Source of the DNA: UMGS1783 sp900555065
GTDB lineage: Bacteria; Bacillota; Clostridia; Oscillospirales; UMGS1783
Direction of reading: 5' to 3'
NCBI GenBank assembly: GCA_937991645.1
Contig: CALKPL010000017.1
Span: forward strand, 36,753 to 100,752
DNA: 64,000 bases
Below the pieces are notes generated by a model that worked only from the letters and a program-made list of their open reading frames with translations, made no database searches and had not been told where the DNA came from. The translations under genes and the position numbers were made by a program. This document shows positions 1 to 7,206 of the stretch, in pieces; the first letter of the stretch is position 1; each line of letters opens with the position of its first letter.

Positions 1-264
1 TTTTGCAGGCGCGGCGCGGGGGCGAAAACGCTGCTCGCCCTCTATGGCGCGCTGACGTTCCTGCTGTTTTTCCTGCCCGTTCTGCTGCTGCGCGGCAGCG
101 GCCTGGACTCGTTTCTGTATATTCTCATGCTGCTTGTCATGTGGTTTGCGGCTGCGTGCATGATGTCGAAGGAAAATAAGCTGCTGGTCGCGGCGCAGGC
201 GCCCGGCATGCTGCTGCTCGTCTTTATGGGCTACTTGAGCCTGTATTATTATTTAATGGTATAA
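1..264 (+). CDS. Membrane protein, C-terminal fragment
   Basis: The frame is open from the first base and ends at TAA 262-264, giving the last 87 residues of a protein that starts outside the window. The residues are strongly hydrophobic, with about three membrane helices (roughly residues 12-32, 36-55 and 66-86), separated by a short basic and polar loop containing MSKENK. The chain ends in a tyrosine-rich helix (LSLYYYLMV). A strong terminator follows 16 bases after the stop, so this is the last gene of its transcript. No family can be named from this fragment. The frame and stop are seen directly. Membrane location is inferred from hydrophobicity. Confidence 0.7.
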   Translation, partial: FCRRGAGAKTLLALYGALTFLLFFLPVLLLRGSGLDSFLYILMLLVMWFAAACMMSKENKLLVAAQAPGMLLLVFMGYLSLYYYLMV

Positions 265-280
265 ACGGAATAAACAATGC

Positions 281-310
281 AAAAAAAGCGCGCCGCGGCG
301 CGCTTTTTTT
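281..310 (+). terminator. Intrinsic terminator after the membrane-protein gene
   Basis: An A7 run, a GC-only stem (GCGCGCC/GGCGCGC) with a 2-base loop, then T7. It is symmetrical and could work on both strands. It separates the upstream gene from the ylxM promoter. Confidence 0.9.
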
Positions 311-321
311 GCGCGGGGGGA

Positions 322-350
322 TTGACAAATGGAGGAAAAGCCGGTATACT
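322..350 (+). promoter_or_regulatory. Sigma-A promoter of the ylxM-ffh-trmD operon
   Basis: TTGACA at 322-327 and TATACT at 345-350, separated by 17 bases. Transcription would begin near 357, which rules out any ylxM start codon further upstream. Confidence 0.85.
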
Positions 351-401
351 ACTATCCGTAAAGCAGTTTGCTTTACACTTGCCCGCGAAAGGATGAGAGA
401 C

Positions 402-767
402 GTGCAGGAAAAAGATCTGAAAATCGGGCTGCTCTGCGATTTTTACGGGCGTATGCTGACGGATAAGCAGCGAGAGGCCACCGCCATGTACTATGACGAC
501 GACCTGTCGCTCGCCGAAATCGCGGAACACGTCGGTATCACGCGCCAGGGCGTGTGGGACAGCATCAAGCGCGCCGAGAGCATTCTTACGGAGCTGGAGG
601 AAAAGCTTGGACTTGCCGCCCGGTTTACCGAGCTTACGAACAGGGTGGAGCAGATTAAGGACAAAGCGGAGCAGATTCGGCAGATCAATCACAAACGCGC
701 CATCAGCGCGGAACTCGACCTGCTCGCGGACGAAATTATCAAACTCAGTGATCGGATTGTGGAATAA
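402..767 (+). CDS. ylxM: YlxM family helix-turn-helix protein, SRP operon
   Basis: YlxM-type small DNA-binding protein, 121 residues, encoded just ahead of ffh as in many Firmicutes. The N-terminal part matches the family (LLCDFYGRMLTDKQREA), followed by a helix-turn-helix segment (SLAEIAEHVGITRQGVWDSI) and a coiled C-terminal helix. In other bacteria it is thought to modulate SRP expression or function; its exact role is not settled. GTG at 402 is preferred over ATG at 393 because the AAAGGA ribosome site at 387-392 touches the ATG but sits 9 bases from the GTG. The stop overlaps the ffh start by one base (ATAATG), indicating translational coupling. Confidence 0.88.
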   Translation: MQEKDLKIGLLCDFYGRMLTDKQREATAMYYDDDLSLAEIAEHVGITRQGVWDSIKRAESILTELEEKLGLAARFTELTNRVEQIKDKAEQIRQINHKRAISAELDLLADEIIKLSDRIVE

Positions 768-2101
768 TGGCTTTTGAAGGCATTTCAGAAAAACTAAACG
801 ACATATTCAGGCGTTTAAAGGGCAGGGGGAAGCTCTCGGAGGCGGACGTCAAGGCGGTAATGCGCGAGATCAAGCTGGCCCTGCTCGCGGCGGACGTGAA
901 TTTCAAGGTCGTCAAGGCCTTTATCGCAAATGTGACAGAGCGCGCCGTGGGCGAGGAAGTGCTCAAATCGCTCACGCCCGCCCAGCAGGTGATTAAAATT
1001 GTCAACGAAGAGCTGACCGAGCTTATGGGCGGAGGGGACAGCCGCGTACGCTTTGCCTCCAAACCGCCTACTGTCATCATGCTGTGCGGCCTGCAGGGCG
1101 CGGGCAAAACGACCCATGCGGCGAAGCTTGCGCACTATTTTAAGAAAATGGACCGCCGGCCGCTGCTCGTCGCCTGCGACATTTACCGGCCCGCGGCTGT
1201 AGAACAGCTCAAAATTGTCGGCGCCGCGGCGGACGTGCCCGTATTTACGCTGGACGGGGAAAAGCCGGTCCGGATCGCGACGGAGGCGGTCCGCCACGCA
1301 AAAACCTACGGAAACGACATTGTGATTCTCGATACGGCGGGACGCCTGCATATCGATGAACCGCTCATGGAGGAGCTCCGGCAGATTAAGAAAGCGGTTT
1401 CGCCGGACGAGATTTTGCTCGTTGTGGACGCGATGACCGGACAGGATGCTGTCAACGTGGCCGAATCGTTCGACGCGCAGCTGGATATCGACGGCGTGAT
1501 CCTCACCAAGTTTGACGGCGACACCCGCGGCGGCGCGGCGCTGAGCGTCAAATATATCACAGGCAAGCCCATTAAATTCGTGGGCGTCGGCGAGAAGTTC
1601 ACCGACCTGGAACCCTTCCATCCCGACCGCATGGCAAGCCGCATTCTCGGCATGGCCGATGTAATGTCGCTGATCGAGAAGGCGGAGCAGGCGTTCGACG
1701 AGAAGCAGGCGCAGGAACTTGAGAAGAAGCTGCAGAAGAATAAGTTTGACCTTGACGACATGCTCAGCCAGTTTTCCCAGCTCAAGAAAATGGGTTCAAT
1801 CGAGAGCGTCCTGGGCGGGCTCGGCATTAAGAAAAAGGACATGGACAAGGTGGATATCGACGCCAAACGCATTGACCGCCAGGAGGCGATATTGCGCGCC
1901 ATGACGCCGGAAGAGCGCCGAAAGCCCGAACTGCTGAACGCTTCGCGCAAAAGACGCATCGCGGCCGGAAGCGGCACCAAAGTGGAAGAGATCAACCGCC
2001 TGCTCAAGAGCTATGAACAGACAAAGTCCCTGCTCAAGCGCTTTAACAAGAATCCCAAGGCCTTCGGCGGCATGGGCGGCATGAACGGGCTTGGCATGTA
2101 G
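767..2101 (+). CDS. ffh: Signal recognition particle GTPase Ffh
   Basis: Protein subunit of SRP, which binds 4.5S/6S RNA and signal peptides of nascent membrane and secreted proteins and docks with FtsY. It has 444 residues, normal for the family. An N-domain helical bundle (1-90) leads into the NG GTPase: P-loop GLQGAGKTT (108-116), DTAGRL near 189-194, TKFDGD near 247-252. The M domain follows from about 300, with the conserved arginine-rich RNA-binding stretch (NASRKRRIAAGSGT) and a Gly/Met-rich tail (GGMGGMNGLGM). It is coupled to ylxM by a 1-base overlap. The SRP RNA gene was not found in this window. Confidence 0.98.
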   Translation: MAFEGISEKLNDIFRRLKGRGKLSEADVKAVMREIKLALLAADVNFKVVKAFIANVTERAVGEEVLKSLTPAQQVIKIVNEELTELMGGGDSRVRFASKPPTVIMLCGLQGAGKTTHAAKLAHYFKKMDRRPLLVACDIYRPAAVEQLKIVGAAADVPVFTLDGEKPVRIATEAVRHAKTYGNDIVILDTAGRLHIDEPLMEELRQIKKAVSPDEILLVVDAMTGQDAVNVAESFDAQLDIDGVILTKFDGDTRGGAALSVKYITGKPIKFVGVGEKFTDLEPFHPDRMASRILGMADVMSLIEKAEQAFDEKQAQELEKKLQKNKFDLDDMLSQFSQLKKMGSIESVLGGLGIKKKDMDKVDIDAKRIDRQEAILRAMTPEERRKPELLNASRKRRIAAGSGTKVEEINRLLKSYEQTKSLLKRFNKNPKAFGGMGGMNGLGM

Positions 2102-2164
2102 CCGTGCAACACAGCTAAAAGAGACCCTTTTAGATATATACAGAGATAATGGAGGTGAAAACAC

Positions 2165-2407
2165 ATGGCAGTAAAGATCAGGCTTCGCAGAATGGGCGCA
2201 AAGGGCGCGCCTTTTTACCGTATTGTCGTCGCCGATTCCAGATTCCCGCGCGACGGCCGGTTTATTGAGGAAATCGGAACGTACGATCCGAAAAAGCAGC
2301 CGTCCGAAGTGAAAATCGACGTGGAAAAGGCAAAGCAGTGGATCGCCAACGGCGCACAGCCGACCGATACGGTAAAGGCTATGCTGAAGAAAAACGGCGT
2401 ACTGTAA
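2165..2407 (+). CDS. rpsP: 30S ribosomal protein bS16
   Basis: Small-subunit ribosomal protein bS16, 80 residues, typical length. The start VKIRLRRMGAKGAPFYRIVVADSR and the following RDGRFIEEIGTYDP are family signatures. It has a strong ribosome site (GGAGGTG, 2151-2157) 7 bases before ATG. It lies in the conserved ffh-rpsP-khpA-rimM-trmD order. The 63-base gap from ffh contains no clear terminator, so it is probably co-transcribed. Confidence 0.98.
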   Translation: MAVKIRLRRMGAKGAPFYRIVVADSRFPRDGRFIEEIGTYDPKKQPSEVKIDVEKAKQWIANGAQPTDTVKAMLKKNGVL

Positions 2408-2419
2408 AGGATGGTTGCA

Positions 2420-2653
2420 ATGGAAGAACTGCTTACGTTTATCACAAAATCGCTTGTGGAAAATCCGGACGAGGTTGTTGTGACCAAGGTACAGGAAAAA
2501 GAGGACTCCGAGATGTATAACATCGAAGTCGACCCGGCGGATATGGGCAGGGTGATCGGCCGGCAGGGCCGTATCGCCAAAGCTATCCGGACGGTGGCGA
2601 AATCCGCCGCCGCGCGCAGCAACCGCAAGGTCATCGTCAACATTGGCAAATAA
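2420..2653 (+). CDS. khpA: KH-domain RNA-binding protein KhpA (YlqC)
   Basis: Single KH domain of 77 residues with the RNA-contacting loop GRQG within DMGRVIGRQGRIAKAIRTVA. KhpA partners with KhpB (Jag/EloR) in several Firmicutes and influences cell elongation and RNA metabolism. ATG at 2420 is chosen because the AAAGG ribosome site (2406-2410) directly abuts the in-frame ATG at 2411 but is 9 bases from 2420, and the resulting N-terminus MEELLTFI matches the family. Only 12 bases separate it from rpsP. Confidence 0.95.
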   Translation: MEELLTFITKSLVENPDEVVVTKVQEKEDSEMYNIEVDPADMGRVIGRQGRIAKAIRTVAKSAAARSNRKVIVNIGK

Positions 2654-2672
2654 AAGATCGGATTTCGGGACA

Positions 2673-2697
2673 GAGAGGGTAGCTGCTATCCTCTCTC
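2673..2697 (+). other. Short hairpin between khpA and rimM
   Basis: GAGAGGG and TCCTCTC can pair over about 7 bp around an 11-base loop. There is no T-run after it. It may be an mRNA processing or stability element inside the operon; no function can be shown. Confidence 0.3.
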
Positions 2698-2727
2698 GAC
2701 TGATTTCAGAGGGGAAATTGCAGGCGT

Positions 2728-3234
2728 ATGGAACGCATTGAAACTGGAAAAATCGTAAATACGCACGGGATTCGGGGCGAGCTCAAGATCCAGCCGTGGG
2801 CGGACGGGCCGGAGAGTCTTACGGGGCTATCCGTGCTGTATCTGGACGCGGCCGGAACGCGCCCGCTCGAGATTGAACGCGCCCGCGTCCACCAGGGCAA
2901 TGTCATCTGCAAATTCAGGGGTGTGGACAGCATAGAGTCCGCGCAGGCATACAAGGGCCGGATCGTCTACACGGACAAGGACGAACGGTCGCTCGCGCCG
3001 GGCGAGTACTATATTGCGGATGTAATCGGCCTTACGGTCGTGGACGCAGATACCGGAGAAAAGTACGGACGGCTGACGGACGTTTACCAGGCCCCGGCCA
3101 ACGACGCGTACGAGATCGAGCTCGCGTCGGGCAGGCGGGTGCTGTTCCCGGCCATCCGTGACGTCGTAATCGAGACGGATATCAGGGCCGGCCTTATGCG
3201 GGTTCGGCCGATTGCGGGGATGTTTGACATATGA
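2728..3234 (+). CDS. rimM: 16S rRNA processing protein RimM
   Basis: Assembly factor that binds uS19 and helps mature the head of the 30S subunit. It has 168 residues. The RimM N-domain opens with the hallmark GKIVNTHGIRGELKIQPW, and the PRC-barrel domain occupies about residues 90-165 (GEYYIADVIGLTV, NDAYEIEL, LFPAIRDVV). Its stop overlaps trmD by 4 bases (ATGA), the usual coupled pair. Confidence 0.97.
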   Translation: MERIETGKIVNTHGIRGELKIQPWADGPESLTGLSVLYLDAAGTRPLEIERARVHQGNVICKFRGVDSIESAQAYKGRIVYTDKDERSLAPGEYYIADVIGLTVVDADTGEKYGRLTDVYQAPANDAYEIELASGRRVLFPAIRDVVIETDIRAGLMRVRPIAGMFDI

Positions 3235-3998
3235 AGTTCAGTATTATGACCCTTTTCCCCGAGTACATGGATTTTCTGCTCGGCCAGAGCATCATCGGCC
3301 GCGCGCGAAAGGCGGGCATACTTGAAATCCGCTGCCACAACTTCCGCGACTATGCCCATGACCGCCATAGCACGGTGGACGACACGCCCTATGGCGGCGG
3401 GATGGGCATGCTTCTTAAGCCGGAGCCGATTTACGAGTGCTATCAGGCCATTGTGGAACAGAGCGAAATAAAGCCGCTGTGCGTATATATGTCGCCCAAG
3501 GGCCGGGTGCTCGATCAGGCGCTCGCATGCGAGCTTGCGCAGCAGGAGCACGTGCTGTTTCTGTGCGGGCATTATGAGGGCGTAGACCAGCGCGTGCTGG
3601 ACCGGATCGTGGACATGGAGCTGTCGATTGGCGACTATGTGCTCACCGGCGGCGAACTGCCGGCGGCTGTGGCGGTCGACTGTATTGCGCGGCTTGTGCC
3701 GGGCGTGCTCGCCGAAGAGGAGTGCTTTACAGAAGAAAGCCACTACGGCGGCCTGCTCGAATATCCGCACTATACGCGCCCCCAGATTTTTATGGGCGAA
3801 TCCGTACCAAAGGTTCTGCTGGGGGGGAACCACAATGAGATCGAACGGTGGCGGCGGCGTCGCGCGCTGGAGATAACGCGGCGCAACCGGCCGGATATGC
3901 TGCTGAAAGCCAGCCTTACGCCCTTCGACCTCGATTTGCTCGAGGCGTGGATGGACGATTCGCCGGCCGCGCGCGAAGATGCCGAAAAAGTACAATAA
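3231..3998 (+). CDS. trmD: tRNA (guanine-N1-)-methyltransferase TrmD
   Basis: SPOUT methyltransferase making m1G37 in tRNAs that read CNN codons, which prevents +1 frameshifting. It has 255 residues. Visible signatures are the N-terminal FSIMTLFPEY, DDTPYGGGMGMLL, the trefoil-knot SAM-binding segment (LCGHYEGVDQRV, SIGDYVLTGGELPA) and EYPHYTRP. It overlaps rimM by 4 bases. rplS, which very often follows trmD, is absent here: a terminator begins at the stop codon. Confidence 0.98.
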   Translation: MKFSIMTLFPEYMDFLLGQSIIGRARKAGILEIRCHNFRDYAHDRHSTVDDTPYGGGMGMLLKPEPIYECYQAIVEQSEIKPLCVYMSPKGRVLDQALACELAQQEHVLFLCGHYEGVDQRVLDRIVDMELSIGDYVLTGGELPAAVAVDCIARLVPGVLAEEECFTEESHYGGLLEYPHYTRPQIFMGESVPKVLLGGNHNEIERWRRRRALEITRRNRPDMLLKASLTPFDLDLLEAWMDDSPAAREDAEKVQ

Positions 3999-4050
3999 AA
4001 AACAGCCTTTCGTCTTGCCCGGACAGGGTTTTGACAAAGGCTGTTTTTTA
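3996..4050. terminator. Bidirectional terminator after trmD and the 40-residue ORF
   Basis: AAAACAGCCTTT at 3998-4010 pairs with AAAGGCTGTTTT at 4036-4047, with a 25-base loop that can form a small inner CCC/GGG stem. A-run and T-run flanks allow use from both sides. It serves trmD on plus and the small frame at 4051-4173 on minus. Confidence 0.85.
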
Positions 4051-4173
4051 TTATCTGTCGCTGCATGGCTTGGGATCCTCGTCCTTGAAAATCAGGTCGT
4101 CGATGTCCCCGGTCCTGCCCTGCAACTGATAAAACGGGGGCCGGTCCTTTTGATGTGTTTTTTCGCGGTTCAT
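4051..4173 (-). CDS. Small hypothetical protein (40 aa)
   Basis: A 40-residue frame that begins MNREKTHQKDRPPFYQ and ends EDPKPCSDR. It is hydrophilic with alternating basic (N-terminal) and acidic (DIDDLIFKDED) parts, with no membrane helix. Support for being real: a strong ribosome site (GGAAGGGAG) 6 bases before ATG, and a stop codon placed exactly at the edge of a bidirectional terminator. A TATAAT box lies 75 bases upstream. I recognise no family. It is too short for most gene finders. Confidence 0.6.
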   Translation of the reverse strand: MNREKTHQKDRPPFYQLQGRTGDIDDLIFKDEDPKPCSDR

Positions 4174-4247
4174 AGCTGCTCCCTTCCCTGAACGCGCCGA
4201 CAAGCGCGGCGGCCGGAATCTGCCGCGTGTTTGCGGTGATATTCCCT

Positions 4248-4253
4248 ATTATA
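4248..4253 (-). promoter_or_regulatory. Possible -10 box for the 40-residue ORF
   Basis: Reads TATAAT on the minus strand. No convincing -35 sits 16-18 bases away (best is TTGTGG with 21 bases), so the promoter is tentative. Confidence 0.35.
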
Positions 4254-4333
4254 TGCTTTCGCGCGCAATTCATACCACAAAATTTAGTCTGCGCGCGTTC
4301 ATAGCAGTCTATGCGCGAAGCGCGAAAAGCGTT

Positions 4334-4362
4334 CCGGCGCCCGGAAAAAGTCCGGGCGCCGG
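4334..4362 (-). terminator. Terminator-like hairpin after the alcohol dehydrogenase
   Basis: A perfect 12-bp GC-rich stem (CCGGCGCCCGGA and its complement) with a 5-base loop, 17 bases beyond the stop of the minus-strand gene. The T-run on the minus strand is weak (CTTTTC after four bases). Confidence 0.65.
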
Positions 4363-4379
4363 TGTATGCTTTTTCAAGG

Positions 4380-5492
4380 TCAATACAGCGACTGGTAAAT
4401 TGCAAGGATATCGGTCTGCGTAAAGGGTGCGTAATTATTGGAGAGCAGCCGTTGCTGCGTGCGCACCACATTTTCGGCAAGTGCGGGCAGGTCCGACTCT
4501 GCTACGCCGTATTCCCGCAAGGGCTTGCGTTTGAGGATTTTGTCCAGTAAAAGCGTGAACGCAGCGTATACTTCCGACTGCGGGCATTCGAGCAGTTGGG
4601 AGAGAAGCGTTTCCAGGCGGGCGATGCCGCCGTCCGGCGCCATGGCATGGTACCGCTCCAGCACCGCGGTAAACAGCGCGTAGTTCGACTCGCCGTGCGG
4701 CACATGGTAATTCCCGCCGATCGGATAGCTCATTGCATGCACCGCGCCCGCGCCGGATACGCTCAGGGCAATTCCCGCGTAGTTGCTGGCGAGCAGGAAA
4801 TCGGCATGGAGCGGCCGCCGCGCATCGTCGCCGCCGCGTACGACCTCCTGATACCCGTTTACGATCAGGGTGATGGCCCGCTGCGCCATGAGCTGGGTGA
4901 AATCATTGGCCCGCGGGGAGAGGCTGGCCTCTACGGCATGAATGAGCGCGTCAAGAGAGCTTGTGGCAAAGACGTAAAAGGGCAGGCTGTCCAGCAGCTG
5001 CGGGATCAGCACGGCCTGGTCGGCGCGAATCGCGTCGCAGGGAAAACCGAGCTTTGTGCCGCGGGATTCCAGGGCGAGAATGGAGAGGTTGGTCATCTCG
5101 CTGCCGGTGCCGCAAGTGGTCGGTACGATAATCAACTGCTTGTCCTTAACCGGCTCAATCTTCCCGTCAAACAGATCGACAATGGGCAGGATATTTTTGA
5201 GTGCGAACAGCTTCGCCACGTCGATGACCGAACCGCCGCCGATTCCGAAGACGCGCCGGTACGGACCTTTTAACTCCTTCGCCATGTTTTCCACGAGCCG
5301 GTCCGAGGGCTCGCCGGTTCCATATTTTTCCTGGAAAAGGACGTCGGCCCCCTGCAGAGCGCCGTCAAAAGCCGGATGGAGAATGTACGCATTGCTGATG
5401 ACAAGGTCGCCTTTGCCAATCTGCATCTCGGCGCAGAACTGCGCGGCGCTGTCAAACGTATGTACTTCCGGATGGATAGAAAACAGTTTCAT
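4380..5492 (-). CDS. Iron-containing alcohol dehydrogenase, 4-hydroxybutyrate dehydrogenase type
   Basis: NAD-dependent group III alcohol dehydrogenase, 370 residues. It resembles clostridial 4-hydroxybutyrate dehydrogenase, as recalled for Clostridium kluyveri (QEKYGxGEPSD, IIVPTTCGTGSE, NYAGIA, GAVHALSYPLGGNYHVPHGE). That enzyme interconverts succinate semialdehyde and 4-hydroxybutyrate on the route to butyrate or GABA metabolism. Visible sites are the GGGSVID nucleotide-binding turn near residue 92 and the metal ligands Asp and His in SLDALIHAVE with His in AVHAMSYP and HVPHGE. No pathway partner is nearby, so the substrate is inferred from similarity alone. Start ATG has AAAGGGG ahead of it. 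Confidence 0.85.
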   Translation of the reverse strand: MKLFSIHPEVHTFDSAAQFCAEMQIGKGDLVISNAYILHPAFDGALQGADVLFQEKYGTGEPSDRLVENMAKELKGPYRRVFGIGGGSVIDVAKLFALKNILPIVDLFDGKIEPVKDKQLIIVPTTCGTGSEMTNLSILALESRGTKLGFPCDAIRADQAVLIPQLLDSLPFYVFATSSLDALIHAVEASLSPRANDFTQLMAQRAITLIVNGYQEVVRGGDDARRPLHADFLLASNYAGIALSVSGAGAVHAMSYPIGGNYHVPHGESNYALFTAVLERYHAMAPDGGIARLETLLSQLLECPQSEVYAAFTLLLDKILKRKPLREYGVAESDLPALAENVVRTQQRLLSNNYAPFTQTDILAIYQSLY

Positions 5493-5518
5493 ACTATGCC
5501 CCTTTCATTGTTTTTTTC

Positions 5519-5547
5519 AGTATATCCATTTTTTATCGAAAAGTAAA
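5519..5547 (-). promoter_or_regulatory. Promoter of the alcohol dehydrogenase gene
   Basis: On the minus strand TTTACT (5547-5542) and TATACT (5524-5519) are 17 bases apart, about 27 bases before the ATG. Confidence 0.7.
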
Positions 5548-5600
5548 GGGCAAGGCGTGAGAAGAAGAGGCCGTGCCTGTAAAAAATGTTTGGAATACGG

Positions 5601-5629
5601 TTGACAAGTCAGGTTCGTTTTGCTATAAT
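5601..5629 (+). promoter_or_regulatory. Consensus promoter of the tRNA-Thr/tRNA-Tyr operon
   Basis: TTGACA, 17 bases, TATAAT with a TGC extended -10. This is a perfect sigma-A promoter 20 bases before the first tRNA, as expected for stable RNA. Confidence 0.93.
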
Positions 5630-5648
5630 TCATAGTACCGTCTTAAAT

Positions 5649-5724
5649 GCTGGTGTAGCTCAATTGGCAGAGCAGCTGATTTGTAATCAGCAGGTTGCGG
5701 GTTCAAGTCCCATCACCAGCTCCA
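5649..5724 (+). tRNA. tRNA-Thr (anticodon TGT)
   Basis: 76 bases with encoded CCA. Acceptor GCTGGTG pairs with CACCAGC, anticodon stem GCTGA/TCAGC, loop TTTGTAA with anticodon TGT at 5682-5684, and T-arm GGTTCAAGTCC. It reads ACN threonine codons, mainly ACA. Confidence 0.97.
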
Positions 5725-5748
5725 ACCCAGCGTTTATGCGGGTAATGT

Positions 5749-5833
5749 GGGGGAATACCCAAGTGGCCAAAGGGAGCAGACTGTAAATCTGTCGTCTTCG
5801 ACTTCGATGGTTCGAATCCGTCTTCCCCCACCA
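5749..5833 (+). tRNA. tRNA-Tyr (anticodon GTA)
   Basis: 85 bases with encoded CCA and a long variable arm, typical of bacterial class II tRNA-Tyr. Acceptor GGGGGAA pairs with TTCCCCC; the anticodon loop CTGTAAA contains GTA. It lies 24 bases after tRNA-Thr in the same transcript. Confidence 0.97.
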
Positions 5834-5958
5834 CGTCGTCGCGGACTGCGTATCGTTCGCGACGGCGTTTTCTTTTTTTAAGCAAACGCCGTCTCTCATT
5901 CACTCCGTCGCTCCTCCTTACCCCGCAAAGCCGGCGTCTTTGCGGGGACCCCAAATAT
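5832..5958 (+). repeat. tRNA-trailer repeat, module A1
   Basis: About 125 bp starting at the tRNA-Tyr CCA end. It is near-identical (roughly 90% by eye) to 56080-56203, 50 kb away. It contains the terminator hairpin (5834-5879), the conserved stretch AGCAAACGCCGTCTCTCATT and a second perfect 10-bp hairpin (CCCCGCAAAG 5921-5930 with CTTTGCGGGG 5938-5947). No coding potential was seen. Confidence 0.8.
5834..5879 (+). terminator. Terminator of the tRNA operon
   Basis: CGTCGTCGCG pairs with CGCGACGGCG (one G.T) across a 14-base loop containing GTATCG, followed by TTTTCTTTTTTT. It begins immediately after the tRNA-Tyr CCA. Confidence 0.9.
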
Positions 5959-5965
5959 AGTCTGC

Positions 5966-6110
5966 GCATCGCTTGCGGCGACTTTTCTACAATAGTTACC
6001 GGCGCGCCCATTCCGCTGCGTCTCCTTATCCGAAAAAGGTCACGCTGCACCTTCGCTGCCCGCTTGTAAACGCGCTCGCAACGCTCCGGCTTGCTGCCAA
6101 CTTTTTACGG
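5966..6110 (+). repeat. tRNA-trailer repeat, module A2
   Basis: Starts with ATCGCTTGCGGCGAC and ends with a core of 59 bases between CCGAAAAAGGT (6030-6040) and the imperfect inverse ACTTTTTACGG (6100-6110). TTGTAAACG lies 24 bases into the core. It matches module B2 (55879-56018) at about 85% by eye. Confidence 0.75.
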
Positions 6111-6164
6111 GTTCGAGCATGCAGCAAAATATTCCGCAGGCAACTTTTTCGCTATTTTTTTACA

Positions 6165-6298
6165 TGATGGAGTAAAGTTCGCTTTGCTCCGTCATCTTCT
6201 TATGCTATGGCATTCACATTTCGCGCTTCCTTTCGTCAAGGTCACGTTCGGCGCACTTATTCGGTTGTATGCGCACTTGCGACAGCGCGTGCTGCTGC
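6165..6298 (+). repeat. Decayed tRNA-trailer repeat, module A3
   Basis: A broken GGAG...CTCC hairpin (6169-6190) followed by GGTCACGTTCGG, TTCGGTTGTATGCGC and CGACAGCGCG, which align with GTCACGCTCGG, TTCGGTTGTAAACGC and CGACGGCTCG of module B1. The right-hand arm is not recognisable. Confidence 0.5.
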
Positions 6299-6459
6299 TC
6301 GCGCGTCAAATTCGCCTGTGCGATCAAAATATATTTTTGTATAGCATACTTGTCGAAATGAGCGCAGTTCGTTCTGTTTTTCCGGTTCATGAAAATTTAG
6401 TCCCGCTCCACTGTTCCGCCTTTGCCGCAGAGATCAAGCCGCGCGAGAGTAGCCGGTCC

Positions 6460-6510
6460 AGTTGTACGCCTCTTCCCGACAGGCCCGCTTGCTGCCAACT
6501 CTTTGTGAAG
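6460..6510 (+). repeat. Decayed tRNA-trailer repeat, module A4
   Basis: GTTGTACGCCTC, CCCGACAGGCCCGCTTGCTG and CCAACTCTTTGTG line up with the end of the repeat core (GTTGTAAACGCCCTC, ACGACGGCTCGCT, CCAACTTTTTGCG). It is weakly conserved. The rest of 6300-6600 shows no gene and only scraps of this family. Confidence 0.4.
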
Positions 6511-6605
6511 AGGCGATTTTCGCATTTTGGAGCGTCTGTGTTGAGCCAAGCATACGCTTGCTCTGTTATGATAAGAGCGATAATAAAGCACAAGGGAATG
6601 TTTAT

Positions 6606-7178
6606 ATGAATATAGCTATTGATATTGATGACACGCTGACCGATTCGTTTGATTATTTCCTGCCTTTTGTTGCGGAGTATTTCGGCGCGGATGAAAACGA
6701 ATTGAGAAGCAAGGGCATTTCATACAGTACTCTCCCGGAAGCGTGGAAAATAGACGAAATAGGATTTTGTAAAACGTATTTTGACCATGTTGTGGTTGAT
6801 ACGCCTTTTAAGCCGGGTGCCGCTGTCGGAGTCCGCAGACTGCGTGAACGCGGTCATAGAATCGTAATCATTACGGGCCGGACTGCCGATTTTTATACGG
6901 ATCCCTACAAAACTACCGAAGAAGAGCTTGCGAAAGGCGGCGTCGTCTATGATAAATTGATCTGCACTTTGGATAAAGCGGGCGCGTGTCTTGCGGAAGA
7001 TATTTCTGTTTTGATCGATGATTTACCTGCAAATTGTGCCGCTGTTGCGAAAAGCGGCATTGTTGCGATCGTCTTTAACAGCAAGGGCAATCAAAATATG
7101 AAAACTGAGTTTCCCCGGGTTTCCGACTGGACGGAAGCGGTTGAAGAGGTAATTCGCATAGAACATGAGCTGGCATAG
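6606..7178 (+). CDS. HAD-superfamily 5'-nucleotidase-like hydrolase (YqfW/NT5C type)
   Basis: Predicted soluble phosphatase of 190 residues. Motif I DIDDTLTDS (Asp5 nucleophile, Asp7 acid/base) is near the N-terminus; motif II is VIITGR near residue 83 and motif IV is LIDDLPAN near 139. A cap helix region (20-70) precedes FKPGAAVGVRRLRERGH. The pattern fits the 5'(3')-deoxyribonucleotidase/YqfW group, so the substrate is probably a nucleotide monophosphate. ATG 6606 is chosen from AAGGGA 10 bases upstream and because motif I follows at once. The gene stands alone behind the repeat region. Confidence 0.8.
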   Translation: MNIAIDIDDTLTDSFDYFLPFVAEYFGADENELRSKGISYSTLPEAWKIDEIGFCKTYFDHVVVDTPFKPGAAVGVRRLRERGHRIVIITGRTADFYTDPYKTTEEELAKGGVVYDKLICTLDKAGACLAEDISVLIDDLPANCAAVAKSGIVAIVFNSKGNQNMKTEFPRVSDWTEAVEEVIRIEHELA

Positions 7179-7206
7179 AGCGATATAGAATCTAAAGATA
7201 ACCTGC

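Noticed and set aside
5687..6050. Minus-strand frames over tRNA-Thr/Tyr and module A1
   Set aside because: Antisense to structured RNA and to the repeats, with no ribosome site.
5959..6600. Possible integrase att site or mobile element at the tRNA-Tyr end
   Set aside because: No integrase, transposase or clear direct repeat of the tRNA end was found; the sequence is explained better by trailer repeats.
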